Part shown: one piece after another, positions 1 to 14,695 of the stretch | How the letters are laid out: each line of letters starts with the position of its first letter | Position numbering within the stretch: position 1 is the stretch's first letter | Assembly (NCBI GenBank): GCA_050084515.1 | Contig: CM114272.1 | Location: forward strand, 23,932,001 to 23,996,000 | Reading direction: 5' to 3' | DNA: 64,000 bases | Source of the DNA: Blasia pusilla | Taxonomy: Eukaryota; Marchantiophyta; Marchantiopsida; Blasiales | The notes under the pieces: generated by a model | Database searches by the model: none | Told to the model about the DNA's origin: nothing | What the model saw: the letters and a program-made list of their open reading frames with translations, nothing else | Position numbers and translations under genes: made by a program

Positions 1-410
1 TTCCTTTCTTGGTGCTATAGTTGCAATGGACGAAACAAAGAAATGAGTGAGTGAGTGAGTGGGTGAGTGAGTGAGTGAGTGAGTGAGTGAGTGAGTGAGT
101 GAGTGAGTGAGTGAGTGAGTGAGTGAGTGAGTGAGTGAGTGAGTGAGTGAGTGAGTGAGTGGTGAGTGGGTGGGTGGGTGGGTGTGCGTGTGCGCCTAAA
201 CGAAACTCCACAATAGAGTCTTACGACCTATGAGTCCAACAGTAGAGTCTTACGACACTACTATTGGAAAATTGTCCACAAGGATGTTCCTATGACATCG
301 GAAGGGGATTTCCTTTCTTGGTGCTATAGTTGCAATGGAAGAAACAAAGAAATGAGTGAGTGAGTGAGTGAGTGTGAAGCCCCACAATAGAGTCTTACGA
401 CCATTCTCAT
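1..410. repeat. GAGT microsatellite inside a ~309-bp tandem duplication
   Basis: A tetranucleotide (GAGT)n tract runs from about 46 to 160 and degrades into GGGT units to about 182. The unique sequence before it (starting TTCCTTTCTTGGTGCTATAG at position 1) recurs at 310 with one substitution in its first 40 bases, again followed by a short GAGT run. The motif CACAATAGAGTCTTACGA follows both tracts (near 211 and 382). The unit of about 309 bp is therefore tandemly duplicated and probably continues left of the window. No coding function is apparent. Confidence 0.9.
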
Positions 411-3400
411 AGTCACATGACACTACTTTTAAGTGGCCTTAGTAAGAACATGACGATTGTTGAAGTCGCGATATGATTATCATGGTCATCCCTATCCAAA
501 TTTTGCAGCTATTATGATTTTCCATCATATTCGTCCCATATTGGGTCATCTACTCCATATGAAACATGGACCCATGCTAGACATGGGACATGACATGAAT
601 CTTTGGAGACATGAAGGGGCACTCCTTTACCTTAAAGGATAGCCTATAGGTGCCACGTTCTGCTTTCGCGAAGGACGCTCCCTCCCTACGTCGACCCCTA
701 TCCAGGGACTGTGCGCCTACCCTGATTCTCCCTATTCTATAGGGACGTTCCTATGAGGGTACGTACGCTTGGAGGTCCCGTCGTCGCCCAAAACTACACA
801 AGCCCTTATTTCGTACCCCTATCTAGGTTTCCAGATTTAGGTCAAATCGTTGGCATGACTATGTGGGGGCTTCTAAGTTGGGTACGTGTCTTTTGCACTT
901 AGATTCAAGGCTCTGGATGGTTCCTCATTTGATGCAGGAATAATGTTATTCTTTATGGTGCAATTATTCATTTTTAAGGGGGTGAGTTTTAGTGCGTGAA
1001 AAATACTTGTGGAGAATGTCACTTTTTTAATTTATTAACTACATATGACATATTAATAAATGAATGAAATACCAAAGCTCTGCATTGACAGAACTTATTC
1101 TTCAAACGAGTATCGGCACCAGTATTTACAGCGATATTCTTCACTTGTGTTATTATAAATGGAATATCTTACGTATTTGAAAAATTCGGCGAAACATAAA
1201 GTGCCTTCATAAGAAGATATTAAATAATATTTTGAGTACCTTCGAATATGAGAGAATGGATATAAAATAGGAACATCAATGTATTGGAAAGAATGTGTTA
1301 AACGACCGTACATATCATCAGCTCCATTTATTCATCATTCTTTTTTTTATTAGGAACTCTTTCTGTGAGTTGAGTGAATTATTTGCGGTCCCAGCCATTA
1401 AAAAATAAATTATTCTAAACTAAAATTTAAAAAATATAACTACTGTTTCTCGTGAATGTGGAGATTAATATCAATAGCTTCTTTTTTCGTGTTTCTCTTA
1501 AACTCAGTAGTCGTTTTGGGCGTGTTTGAAGAAGATGGCGTTTCGATCCATCCACTAGGAAACCTTTCCTTTATTTTATTTTACTCTATTTTAGGGGTTG
1601 CCCGATGATTAGGTTCACGAGAAAATAATTTCAAAAATTTTGTATTTTCAAGCGCCAAGAACTCCTTAGAATAGTTGAGGAAAGCCACCTTATTCAATTG
1701 GTGCATCCTAGATTTAAGGAGCAATAAATATAATCTATAATAATCTATATATTGATTGGAGGATGTAATTTTATGAAGTTGCTCTTGTATTTCACAAGTG
1801 TCAATAAACGTTTTTCAAAATATTTTTTTCAGCTTAAGAAGGTCTGAAAGGTAAGGAGATTAAAGTTATTAATAAGGGGCTATGCATCGCAAAGTCCCTT
1901 GCGGGTCCTAACTAGTTTCTCTAACTTGCATTACTTTGGATTTGAACAATAGGTGCATTTTTTAAGAGTATCTCCTCGTTCTTTCTCACAAGCCTCCACC
2001 CTAAAAAGGGAGAGAGAGAAAAATTAACCACCACTTTTAATCTCCAACAACTTATGCGGACTAGGAGAACTTCCAAAGCTTTCTTTGTGAATCCAGCCGG
2101 AATTTTTTGATAGTTTTTGAGGATGGTCTAAACTCTTAAATAAATCTTGAGTTTCATATGTGAATTTTTTTCCTTTCCTTATTTTAAAAATACGTAAAAT
2201 ATGGATAAAGTTTATGAGAAAATAGGCTCTTGGTTTTTTACTCACAAAAGAATCCAAGAATTGAAAAGTAACCATCCAAGACCTTTGAGAAATTGGACTA
2301 TTGGTGCATGCATCCGAGTCGAGGCATGAGCAATATATGTTTGACTTGAAAGTCTTTGATGATTTGAGGTGGTGAAGAGAGGCAAATCCAAAGACAACGG
2401 TACGGGGAATGATTCAATGAATTTTCAATTTTGGAAAGTCCATGCAAGAACTAAAGTATTTTATGACATAAAAAATGATTTGAAATCAGCTCAATATTTA
2501 TTGAACTCTCTATGAAAAACCATATCCCCAATTGTTGAACATATCTCAAAATCTCATGGTCATTAACAAAAATCAAATTCAAAGTGAGGATGTTAAAAAC
2601 AAGCCCTAGATTTTTATACACAATGATTTTAAGTTCCTTATATTTTGTGGGAGTGGTGGGGTTGAGTTATTCATTCTTGAGAGAGAGTTAAAATTACTAA
2701 AAAATTAGCAACATCCCTATGAACTAGTTACCTCATTAATCTTTCATTCTCCTACTCAAATCTCCACAAACTAGTCAAATCCATTCCCACACTCGAGTTA
2801 CTACTTCTTAAGAGTTTTCCAGTTCTCAACTTTTTTTTTTTAAGATACTAGTGTGACTAGGAGTTCTGACTCCAATTTAAAAGCTTGAAGCCTCCACACA
2901 TGAGATTCCTTAATGCATTTAAAATGAAAGAAAGAAAGTAAATGAACTTGCAAAGTACACATCACATAAGTTTATCCCAATGATGACTCCAAGTAAAAAT
3001 TCCTCATCGATTTACCAAGAAAATTCATAATAAAAACAGCAGAATTATAGGGAAAAAAAGAGCATGGAAGGCGTACCACGAAGAATATACATCCACATGA
3101 TATTTTTACTCGGTATTGAAGAAATGTACCCCTTCACAATATCATCACATATGCTTTTTTTGGTTCAAGTTGAAGGCTTCAATGACGCCACTTTGGCACA
3201 TAGACCTTGACAATGAGGGAATTAGTGGGCTTCCACGAAACTCTCAACCATTTGAATTAATTGGAAAGTTGTCACGTTGGAATTTTCCATATCTTTTCAA
3301 TCCTTGCTTGAACTAATTCAATTTATTAAGAGGTAACCCTATTTGAAGGGTGGAATATTCCAAGGATATATAAAATAAGAAATTCCTTTGACAATGTATA

Positions 3401-6400
3401 ATACTTTCAAAATTAAGATGATCTCTAAAAATGATAAATGATGTATTTCTATGACAAAGAAAAATCTAACCTTGAGATAAAATAAGGTGCTTATCACTCA
3501 ATGTCCCATGTTAAGGCTACAAAGAATCAAGATTTTTTGAAAAGTTCGCCATATGTAAATCAATTGGAAAGCTTGGAAGAACTCTGGGAACGCTATGGGA
3601 AACATTCGCTTACTTTATGTAACATGACAAGTCACATGAAGACCTTCAACATATTTTGTACATTCCCCATGGACCATGGTGAATAGAAAAAAACTACACA
3701 AGACACATTGCATGATTTTTCCACCCTAATATTTTGGTAAATCAATAATTTCTTCTAAATACTCACAAAATATTCCCATAAGTAGAAACTATGAGGAGGA
3801 AAAAAAGGGGCAACCATTGCCCTATATCACGAGAGAAGGAAAAACATAATTTTTAATTTTAAAAAGAAAACCCTTGTTTAATTATTTTTTTTCCAAAATA
3901 AAATTGATGGGAAATAAGGCATTAGTTTGTATGTTAAAACATTCCAAAACTTGGAAAAAAATCAGAAGAAGCACAAGTTCTTGACTTGTTAATTCAAAAA
4001 TGGTTTAAACATGCTCTTTTAAAGAAACATGAAGCATGAAACAACTACACTTCAAATAATTTGAAGTAGAGTTGAAGTATGAAATGTTAAGATTTATGTT
4101 TTCTTGATATTGAATGGTATTATTTCAAATAAAAATTTATCACCGAGAAATATCCAAGAAATTTTTATATTTTCTTAGATAAATTCTTTGTGTATAAAAT
4201 TAGATAGATTAAAGATATTTTTCCTTTGGAACACCTATTGCTCCCAACCATAGTTTGAATTTAACATTTGAAATCTTATAAAGCAAAACTTAAATCCACA
4301 AGGAAATAAAAATAATAATGAATGAAAATGAAACTGAAAATATGAAAATTAAGAAATCATTCATAATAGGTGATGTTCTGTCCTATTCATGGGTTTTCTT
4401 TAAAACATACTTATAATTTATGTGTAGAAGCTCTACACTTAATATACCAACTCTTTCTCTGGAAAATCAACCAGTGTGTATCTTTATATTGGGGGGAACT
4501 AGGTTTCCCATCATCTCCCCTTTTCCTCATTTCGAAAATTTAGCCCCTCTAATTAGTAATTGTGCATATATTTTCTAATAATAATTTAGGGAAACCAATC
4601 CCTTGAGCTTACCACCTTCCTTTGTATCCCTATCTATGCTAGTAAGGAAACACTAGTAAGAATGCTTACATGATGCACTTGTGTCATATTAACATGTGTT
4701 TAGTCTTTTGCATGGAAAATATTTTTCTATTTTCAAAAAAGGTGCATTTTTAAATTCTAATCAAATAAAATAATCTTTAAAAACTATTATAAAAACATTC
4801 CAACTCTAGAAAATAAAAAATCAAAACTAATTATATTAAAGGTCTTCAATTATTTTATAATAGTCTTTCCATATTGACTGAACAACCTCACTTCTTTAGG
4901 TCACAAAATAGATGAAAATATTATTAAGTGTTCTATTCAAATATATCCTGAATCTAACTAAGTGACTCACAACATTTTCTTTCTATGAGAGGTAATACGA
5001 CATACCATATTTCTTCTTCAAATAAGAAATGTTCGAAATAGAACATATGTATCTTTGATTCCTCTTTTCTTTAGACAAAATTTTTCAATATATGGGATTT
5101 TTTTGTTTTAGCTCTCCATACATATGCACATACAAGTTTTAGAAAAAAGAAGAAGTAGATAGACATTTTATAACATCCCTATGGAAATAATTTTTTTCTT
5201 ACTTGGATTCATGGATGAAAATGAAATGGGTATGTCAAAGAGTGGAGAGTGTTATTTTAAACCATGTTGAAGAGTAATAGGGTTTATCAATCACCTACGA
5301 TAATCACACACGGCAAGCCTCGTTGGTTTAATTTGTGACTTTTTTTATGGGAGTGGAAGCAACAAGACAAAGGTGCCAACTATTAGGGCTTGATGGTAGT
5401 CATGGAAACTCGCATGTGCCAAAGCGCTCTATTTTTCAATTCACTTCATGTACATCCAATATTTTCAACTTTAAATTTGATGGCTAGCAAACAAACTTTG
5501 ATTGTCGATGAAATTTTGGAGCCTTACTCTTTGGTAAGAATGAATTTCCATCATTCATTCTCAATTTATTTATAGCTTTTCAAAACAAGTGATACTTACT
5601 TTCAAGCTCAATGCCCGAAAAAGGATTTCTACCACCAAAATCTCATCGTGTATGTTCCTCATAAATTCAATTGATTACATGCACATTAACATGAAGTGGA
5701 GACCATACCATCTTGCAGCATATTCGAAATAGCTATTGATAAAAAAAAGGGTGAAAAAGATTCTTTGCAAGGTGTATATTCTTCAATCAATCTAGTAATA
5801 GATCCACAAACATGCTCCTCTTTAATTCCCTTGTAGCTACATGAAAAGAATAGCAATTCATATTTCCCTCTTTGCATGATGCACTCTATGAATAAATTTT
5901 TTTCTATGGTATGCTATCAATTGTGGCAACGGAAATCACAACACAAGAAATTGGATAGAAGCGCAAAAAAAAGACGAGAAAGGCTATCTTGAGAGATAGC
6001 CATTTCATCCTTTGTTGAAACTTGAGAGAAAGAAGTTGCTAGACTCTATGCCTTGTGTCTTCAACCACATGCACAGTTGGCCCCATTCCATTGTAACTTT
6101 GTAGGAAAAAAACCATAAGGGAACTCCTTCTCTCATTGTTCTTCATCCCAACCTTTCATCATTGAGCAACCTTCACCACCTAACCCCCTCGCTCCTCTCA
6201 CCTACACCTTAAAGGACTCTGGTACACCTTACAAAGAAAACCTAAAGTCACCACTCTGCCCACTCTTTGTTTGGTGAAGCAATGTGTCTTCACATGCATA
6301 CGCCCTAGTAGTATGGTGTGTGTGACTTATTCTAATGGGTATAGAAGAGAGGTAGAGTGTCCATATGGCCATACATGTTACTGTTAGCGGTGTCATATGG

Positions 6401-6640
6401 TATTATTAAGAGAGACCACACTTAGAGATGTGGAGGAGGAGGAGGATGTTGGGATCATCTTTCCTTGCTCTTTCTTCTTACATTTTGTATAGAGAGAATA
6501 TTAGCCATGCATAAATAAGGAGATGGGGGAGCCCATCAAAACTACAAGAATGGGGACTCAAAGAGTCATGGAACACCACAGTCACACCCGCATGAAGAAA
6601 AAAAAGGGAAAACCCTCTAAACTCTAACCTCACTATCATT
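411..6640. other. AT-rich intergenic DNA, no gene recognised
   Basis: This stretch is AT-rich and dense in stops in all frames. The open frames (at most about 83 codons) show no family motifs. From about 650 to 900 the sequence is more GC-rich, but I recognise nothing in it. It is probably old decayed repeat DNA. Confidence 0.6.
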
Positions 6641-6650
6641 GGCAGTTTTT

Positions 6651-7540
6651 CTATGAGTGGAGCACATGGCTTGGAACCATAGAAATGACACGAGTGCCAA
6701 CTCAAGAAACATGACTACCGGCAAGAGGACCTCTAGCGTTGGCATCTCTCACAGCCAGAGCTCACCACGGATGCCCATTGGCTTGGGCACATTGTACACT
6801 GACGGAGATGCGTTGTCTGCAATAGAAAAGTATAGTAGCTAAAGACAAACCATTTCTCGATTGGAGAAGATGTGCGTTCTCAATTAGGAAAGAATCAAAC
6901 CTCTTACCTATAATGAATATACACTTGAAGCAAAATTATTCTTTGGCATTGAAGAGTAGGAAGAAGATACACGAAAGAGGAGATGGATTGAAACGGTATT
7001 CATGAAACGATTAAAAATATTTATAATTTTCTTAGCTCTTGTTATTTAGGTGGAAGATAATCTCATTCCATCACTGATGTTGTTCCTATTAATAGTAGAA
7101 ATGACATATGCGACAACTCCAAAAACACGACTACTAGCAAGAGGACCTCTACCATTGGCAATTTGGCATCTCTCATATCTAGAGATCAATGGCTTGGGCA
7201 TAATGTATAGCGATAGAGATGAGTTTTCTTCAATAGCAAAGTGTAGAAGCTAAAGACAAACCATTTCTCGATTGGAGAAGATATGCGTACTCAAGTAGGA
7301 AAGAATCAAATCTCTTAGCTATAGTGAACATACAGTTGGATTGAAGAGTACGATTGAAGAAAAATAATCCATTGGCATTGAAGAGTAGGAAGAAGATACT
7401 CAAAAGAGAGCATGGATTCGAATGGTAATCATGAAACGATTCAAGACCACAAATCTTTTTCTTTGGCTTAGCTCTTGTTATTTAGATGGAAGGTAATTTC
7501 ATTCCATCTTTGAATTGCTTCCCTATGGAAAGGGGGGAGA
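6651..7540. repeat. Diverged tandem duplication, unit ~411-438 bp
   Basis: Shared blocks recur in the same order. AGAAATGAC followed by GCAAGAGGACCTCTA lies at 6681 and 7097. AAAGACAAACCATTTCTCGA lies at 6841 and 7252. CTTAGCTCTTGTTATTTAG lies at 7031 and 7467. TGGAAG(A/G)TAAT.TCATTCCATC lies at 7051 and 7489, the latter starting a truncated third copy. Offsets of 411 to 438 bp show independent indels. Short open frames end in the same frame in both copies (6657-6842 and 7050-7253), but their upstream frames disagree, so coding is unlikely. Confidence 0.85.
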
Positions 7541-7879
7541 AAAAAGAAGGAAAAGTAGGAAAGAAGAGCCATTTACAAAATATTAGCTCTTTCGACATTA
7601 CTCGGAAGTAAGTCCTCGCGTTCCATCTATTAAAGATCTTATTTGAGAGTCTCTTGGGGCACTCATGGTTTCACAATAGATATTGCTACAAGGAGTAGTG
7701 GCCCCAAGAAAGAAGATGTAATCATATTGATGAAGGACATCTCATTCGCTTTTTCCTTACTTATTAAGATGTATGGAACCATCTCCTTCTTATGCCTAAA
7801 TCCTCTTAACCCTTTCCGCTCAGTCTTCTTAACCTTCATTAATTTTTTCTCCATGAGTGAAATCCGGTTCAAGATTTAA

Positions 7880-9345
7880 AAGCCCGTATTTCTAAAGTCC
7901 GAAAAAAACCAACCCCAAAAAGAATTAGGCTCCGGAGCCCAAAAAGAATTTCCCCTCCATGCGGTCCCCGAGGCCCGGATCTTCCTGGGTCCGGGGAGGG
8001 ACGTCGTCCTTAGCGGGACTCTGGGACCGTTCCCTGCGTGAACGGCGGACGTAAGGAGACGGATCGGATGCAATCTAGATAAGGAACCGGTGGGGACAAC
8101 ACGCTTTGATGAAATGAAATGAAGTGAAGTGAAGTGAAGTGAAGTGAAGTGAAATGACGGCCTCTCAGTACATCTGAGGGTCATTTTCCCGGTTTCCTTT
8201 TTACCCGTAGCAAAGCCCTTTTACCCGTCCTCATCTCGCAAGGTCCCTGCGGTGGTCCTTCGTTGCGACGCTGCCCGTCTGCACGGAGCAAACATTCCGC
8301 AAGAGGGACGCCTCCAAGCCGGCCAGCTGGCAGATTTGATGCCCGAAAAGGATAGTGATGATTCATGCAAAAGGCGGACCAGGGCAAAATAGTTAAGTAC
8401 TTATTGGGATATGATTCGCCTGACTATAAATCCAACAATGATGAAGGACTAGTTTGGGCAGAATGTTGGTGTGGCATGGGGAATAACTCGGGCCCGATCG
8501 GGGAGAAAAGAAAAGAAAAGAACAGAAGAGAAGAGAAGATTAAATAAAAGAAAATAAAGAAAATCGATTTCATAAATAAACAAGTGCAAGGCGTGCGAAA
8601 AAGATTCGCGCTTTTATCTCGAATTGGATAAGACGAGCGCAGTGTATTTACGACCGCGGTCTGGGAATGAGGAAAAGAAAAAGGAAATAATATTTTATTC
8701 ACTTATACATCCGATTTATCCGATCACGAGGAGCACAGCATCGGACGATCCCAGATCGCGGCGTACCTACCTGACCTAAGGAAATACCACCATGTGTGAA
8801 ACGAGCCTTAACCCCTCGTCGGCACCGTGGTAAGTACTCCGTATACCCTGCGGGATAGTAGGTATGCGGAGTGTGACGGTACAGTACCGCACTGGAGGGA
8901 GCGAGGCGCTACGGTGAGGGAACTGGAGGAAGGCAATTAGTGTAGAGGGATGGACGGGGTCGTCGTGATGGGACGGATGGACGGACGGACGGATCGAGTT
9001 AGGGCTACGGAGAAACCGACGGTCGATGGAGCGTACCGGCGTATAATGACGACGGGTTCCGGTACCGACTGCCATGAGGGGAGGGCCACCCGCAACCATC
9101 GACATCCATAATGAGTCATGTATGAGTCATCATGAATGGATGCGTTGATGATTAGCAGGCCATAATACCACGCGCGCAGGCCCGTAGCTCGGAGGGCACC
9201 GGAGCCGCCGGTGCGGAGGGCCTCGCGGGCGGTAGTTGGCGCTCGGGAGAGTCTGGGAGACCGGTCTGACAGGTTTCTGTAGCCTCGAGGCAAGAGAATG
9301 CTGAGACTGAGCGAGCGAGTGAGTCATCACGGACTGTTCATACGT
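7880..9345. other. GC/CpG-rich block without a recognised gene
   Basis: Composition shifts sharply from AT-rich at about 7880 and back at about 9345. The block is rich in CpG and contains short arrays such as GGAC repeats near 8970-8990. Overlapping open frames on the minus strand (7876-8184, 8776-9105, 8937-9293) are proline-, serine- and arginine-rich and look like chance openings in GC-rich DNA. I see no domain or splice pattern I would defend. Confidence 0.5.
8111..8157. repeat. (GAAGT)n / (GAAAT)n pentanucleotide microsatellite
   Basis: About nine head-to-tail five-base units, GAAAT at the edges and GAAGT in the middle, inside the GC-rich block. Confidence 0.9.
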
Positions 9346-11100
9346 GTCCTATGCGTTAATTATGCAGTGGAACCCTTTTAGGATAAATATAATAATATTC
9401 ATCGTTCTATTCCATGTGAATGTAAAACGAGGTCGAGTGTTTTTCTATTTATAATGTTTTAATGATTTTCGATCCCTCATGTGATTAATTCTTCATTCCT
9501 TAGTGAATATTATGTACAGGAGGTGATAATAAAATTCGAAGTTAATGAGGGGCAGCACCAAATAATTTTTAATGATTTTTGGACTAAAAACACTTTAAAC
9601 GTGTAGTTTGTGCACGAATTGACTTTTAGAATTTAATTCATAATATTGGTTACACATAGATTTGTGTGTTTTCACAATAAGTGATAATTATTCACATATG
9701 CATGAGCATGCATGGGACTACTTAAGCATTTAATATGGAGGAGAAAATGAAAATTTCCACAAGACCTCTTAGAAAATATTTGGGATTTAAAATTTTCAAG
9801 TAGTGCATATATATAATATTTAGATCCCTCTATCTATACGACTGTTTGGGACTTGCATCTTGGATTTTATTTCCCTGCTATGTAGTCCGTGTCATTTTGG
9901 GCTAATGCAATTTCGACATAGGTTAGTTCATCCCAATTTAAAAGAATCTACAAGTCGCCTTTAGTATCCTTATTATAGATACAGTTCTTGATTTGCGAAT
10001 GTATCAAATGTATACATTTGGTGCTTCATATCGTATCGAATTTAAGTTGTTCGAGATTGCGAGATCCCAAATTTAAAAAAAATCACTTCATTACGGACGT
10101 CGATATGATTTGAACTTAATTAATTCCAAAAGAAATTAGGGTTTACAGCTGGTAATTTTAGAATGGAATTTTCAAATCCATGTACAACGTGGTCATCTTA
10201 CTAGTTTTATAAATCATAGAACACATGCAAAGAACAATTGGAATCATACACATATTTTCAATGGAAAATTTTCAAATTCAGAATGTAATTGAACTCAATT
10301 GAACGTATTAGGCTATATTTATTCTAGTTCGAGAGGATCTAAATGCAATATTTCTAGAATGACGTAGCCGCGCTATATCTATTTTCAAAAAGCAATACAA
10401 TACATGAGAACGCGATTGAAATGAAGTTCATTGAGAGTATACTCTCTATCCAGGCCTTCCCCATATGACTTGCATGTGTGCCATCTCCAAATTACATGAG
10501 AAGAGACTTGGAATACACAAAATGCCTCATCTCCATAATATTAATATATGAGTTTCCTCGTGAGTTTCTACAAAGGATCCGAATATCTGTACACAAGATC
10601 AAGATGTCTCGGAAGAGGAAACTATGAATATAAAGACATAGCTAGATAAGCATAGGATCCTCTTGGCCTTAATGGTAAACAAAGAGAACTTAAGTCATAT
10701 TGAGTGATAGCTATAAAAAAATGGATAACTTGTAGAAAATTTCTAAACAAGCATAATTAATGGCATATAGCTATGTCACACATACACTACCATAGGGAAT
10801 AAAAATTTGCAATGGAAGAATGAGTGAGGGATGATTCCCTTCTCAATTATCTACGGTATGTAAAAGTAATCATAACCATAGTCTCTAGTTATAATAATTA
10901 TGATTAATTAATCTTAGTTGAGATAATTGTTGTTAATTGACTAACCAAGATTAAGATTTCCTACTTCGTGTGAATATCAAATTTAGCAATTAGTGCATCC
11001 AATAACCTTGACTATAACGCAATGTTCAATAGCCTCCCCCCCCCCCCCTCCCTCAAGCTCTTGTATGGATATCTCATACTTATCTCTAGATAATGCCTTT
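9346..11100. other. AT-rich intergenic DNA, no gene recognised
   Basis: AT-rich sequence without open frames of note. It ends in a C-rich run (11 Cs near 11036-11047) next to the copia remnant. Confidence 0.5.
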
Positions 11101-11129
11101 ATAAAGATATCAACAATTTGTCGATGAAG

Positions 11130-13300
11130 CAAGTAAAGCTTTTATTGAACATCAACAAATTGTTGATATTTTTATAAACATCGACTGTTCTTTTATACAA
11201 AAGACCAATTTCTCATACAAGTACTCTCTCTCGAATAAAATGATTATGCATCTCTACATATTTTGTTTGAGTATGAAAAACAAGGTTATTAGCAAGCTTA
11301 ATACTTCTAATACTATTTGGGTATATTTCACTAGATCTTGAGCTACTACCACCAATCTCAACATGTAATCAATGAAGCCACACCGCCTCATATGCTACAT
11401 TATTTGTTCATGTGTGCTCAACCTTTGTTGAAGATAAAGCAAGTAAAGCTTGTTTCTTTGAAGCCTAATTTATAATTGCGCTTCTCAAGGTAAAGCAATA
11501 ATTAAATATAGAGTTTTTGTCAAGCACGCTTCTTGCCTAATCAGCATTGGTAATTCCCTGCAATTATAAACTTGAAGAAGGTTAAAATTAAAGTCTCATT
11601 TGAATACAAAATTTCACATATCACATAACCCTCCTCGCAATATTAAGATGAGGTTTCTAAGATGCTTCCATGAACTGGTTCAAAAAAACCAATTACGTAG
11701 TTCAAGGTTGACCTAGTTATACTCAAATAAATCAAACTTCCAACCATGCACATATATATAATAGAATATAAAAGCAACTCTTCTTCATCAAATCTTAACT
11801 TCATGCTCTAGTTTAATGGCATACATTTTATTTTATAAAACATCATATCATATTTTGAAAGTATGTAAGGAGCATATTATTGTTGTAATAATCACATAAT
11901 TTCTCGAACCTTGATAAACTCAACACCAAGAACTCAACTTCCAACCTTGCTTTCTATATGTTCACTATAACATCTTGATTATGCTTGATCTTGATCTTGA
12001 AAGCCCATCTACAAACGATAGGTACCTTACTAGAAGGTATATTTAAAACCAGCTTCCAAGTCTTTGGATGTCTTGATATTGTGAGTTTTCCCCCCATAGC
12101 TTCAATCCATTCGACCTTAAGTACATACAACTTCTTCAAAATCACTATGTTCTTGTTCTTAAATGAAATCATCATATATGCATGATATGTCATAAGAAAT
12201 CCTTCATTTGTGAATGTATGAACAAGATATAATCTTTCAAAAGGAACATGAATATAACAAATACAAATGAAGACTTTCTAGAACGAAAAATCAAATCCAT
12301 TTCTTGCAAAGATTTTGAATGGAATCTTATCATGAATTCTAACTATTGGAGTTTTATTTATTATGGAGTTTGTGTATGATAAAGCCTTTGCCCAATACAT
12401 CTTAAGCATAATTTTCTCATTTAGCATAGTAGGTATTGCCTTAATAATATGTCAATTCTTCCACTCAATTTTATTGGAGAATGTAATACCGAGTGCCTTG
12501 CCGTTGGATGTTATTTTCATGTAAGTTATTATCAAAATCTATTGAGAGATTTTGATGATGACTTATTTGCTTCTCTACCACAATTCTGAATGCTTGAAAG
12601 ACTATGAATACTTTTAACTTGGCTTTCATAAAGTATACCCCTATGTATCTTGAGAAGTCATCAATAAATAAAATATAATATTTGTTACCATTAAGGCTAT
12701 GTTATAATAGTGCATACACATCATTATGAATCAACTTCAATATCTTGGATGCTATTTAACCTTGCTTTGAAAATAGAAATCTAACTTGTTTTTAAATTGG
12801 CAAGCATGACATACCTCTAACATAATAGGAATCGATAATTAGGAAATAATATTACTAGATTAGATGACGAAAGACTATGTAGTCTTTAAAGATTCATATG
12901 CCCATTTTTCTCATGTCACGGATTGAGATCCGTGACTTGTTTGGCTAATTTGATCATACAATTTTATTTGCGTCTTTAGCATAGAAATATCTAGTTTGAA
13001 TATTTTTCTAGATCATGTTCCTTTGGCTCTCATAATCTAGTCATCCATTATTTCAATGAAGAAACCATCTATGTTAAATTTCACTTAATAACCATATTCT
13101 ACCATTTGTCTTATAGAGATCAAATTTCTTGTAATTGTAGGAACATAGGGAAAATTTCCAAGAGCACAAAGATTATTTGACGCTATTGGAACTTTATCGT
13201 TTTGCGTGGTATAATATTGTGTATTATTTCTTTTGAGCATCATTGCATAATCTTTCATACGCTCCATACTGTCTAACCATTTCTTTTGTGAGATCATATG
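11130..13300 (-). mobile_element. Degenerate Ty1/copia retrotransposon (pol remnants)
   Basis: Read on the minus strand, the pol domains appear in canonical copia order, broken by stops and frameshifts. A gag-pre-integrase stretch lies at 13297-13085 (VPTITRNLISIRQMVE). An integrase core lies at about 12780-12480 (GNKYYILFIDDFSR, then VEKQ). The start of the reverse transcriptase lies at 12193-11954 (EWIEAM, TWKLV, WAFKIK). An RNase H stretch lies at about 11330-11200 (SIKLANNLVFHTQTKYVEMH, then HFIRERV). The integrase-before-RT order excludes gypsy. I could not delimit LTRs, a primer-binding site or a target-site duplication, so the true ends are unknown. The element is non-functional. A short perfect hairpin (GTCACGGAT, 4-nt loop) sits at 12915-12936. 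Confidence 0.85.
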
Positions 13301-13309
13301 ATTTGACGC

Positions 13310-14638
13310 ACCAAAGTTGATATACTAATCTTTTGTAAGTCTTTCTTTCCCATATGATGAGTCGTACCAAGAGATGTTTAGTTTGTGAGTATTGTTATTC
13401 TTGATGGTGCAATTGATGTTGTTGCTTTATATGATTCAATATTTTACACATTCTTTATATTATATATGTGGAGTTCTAATTCACTCAAAATATTATCTAT
13501 TTTCCTAGTCCGTTTATATCTGCCCTTTCTTATTAAGATTTTTTTAAAAACCAAAATAAGATTTAGAGATCGAAATAAGATATATGATATCTATGAAGTA
13601 TTTAATAAATTTCTCATAATTTAAAATGCGATATGCCATTAGCTTATGGTAGGAAGGTTCGTTTTGGGGCCAATGATGGAAGTTTAACTCAAGAAGTTTT
13701 TGAGGACAGATGGCAAAAGTATGAAGAAAGGACAAATGATAGATAGATAGAAAGTGAGGATGAATGGAAGGATAATGGAGTGATAGACAAAAGGACATAT
13801 GGAGGATGGGTAAATATTTGAGTTGAGGATGGATGGCTGATGGAATAATTTATAGTTTTATCCATTTCCCTTGATGAGATATTATGCTTGCAATGTTATT
13901 TACATGAGGTGGTAATCAAACAAAATGAATTTTTTTCTTTGTAAAAAACCATATTTTTTGTACTAGTCATTTGGAAGATATTGCTTCGATTTTATATCTC
14001 TACAAGTAACTTGTAATTTTCAATCCTGAATTGTAATCTATAATTCGTAAAACCAAGGATTTTTGGATGAATTCCACGCTCTAACCTTTAGGTCAACAAA
14101 ATTCTCCTTTGGCTTGGATTCATCACATGTGATTACAACCATAGTTAGTGACTTGTAAAGAATCTCTTGAATTGGAACTTCCATGCAAAATAGTTGTTCC
14201 AATCCAATTTATCTCACGTCATAACTAACAATAATTTAGACATTATGGAGATTGAAAACGTTCATTTCTAAGGATTCTTTTAATTGAAACTAGAGTTCTT
14301 TGCTAACTCTATAGCAAGAGGCTACAAGTAATAAAAATTTTACCCACTATTCAATTACTTCTATCATATTATTTTCGGATAGAAACATGAAATCGTTTTT
14401 TTTCTTTTGTAAAAATTATGCATTTTTGTTAAAAAAAGGACTTTGCAGTTTTTTTAAAAACTTTGATGCATGAAATGAAGAATCCAGATCCATTTTTTGG
14501 ATAGGAAGTAGAACAAAAAATTTGGAGTATGAATATCAAGAGGCATGACCACGCACATAATGCATTAAAGCTCTTGATCTCCGCCTTCTAAGATTATCTT
14601 GGCCTCCAAAAGAAGTGCTCATCTCTCTGAGCGGATTT

Positions 14639-14695
<57 letters not shown>

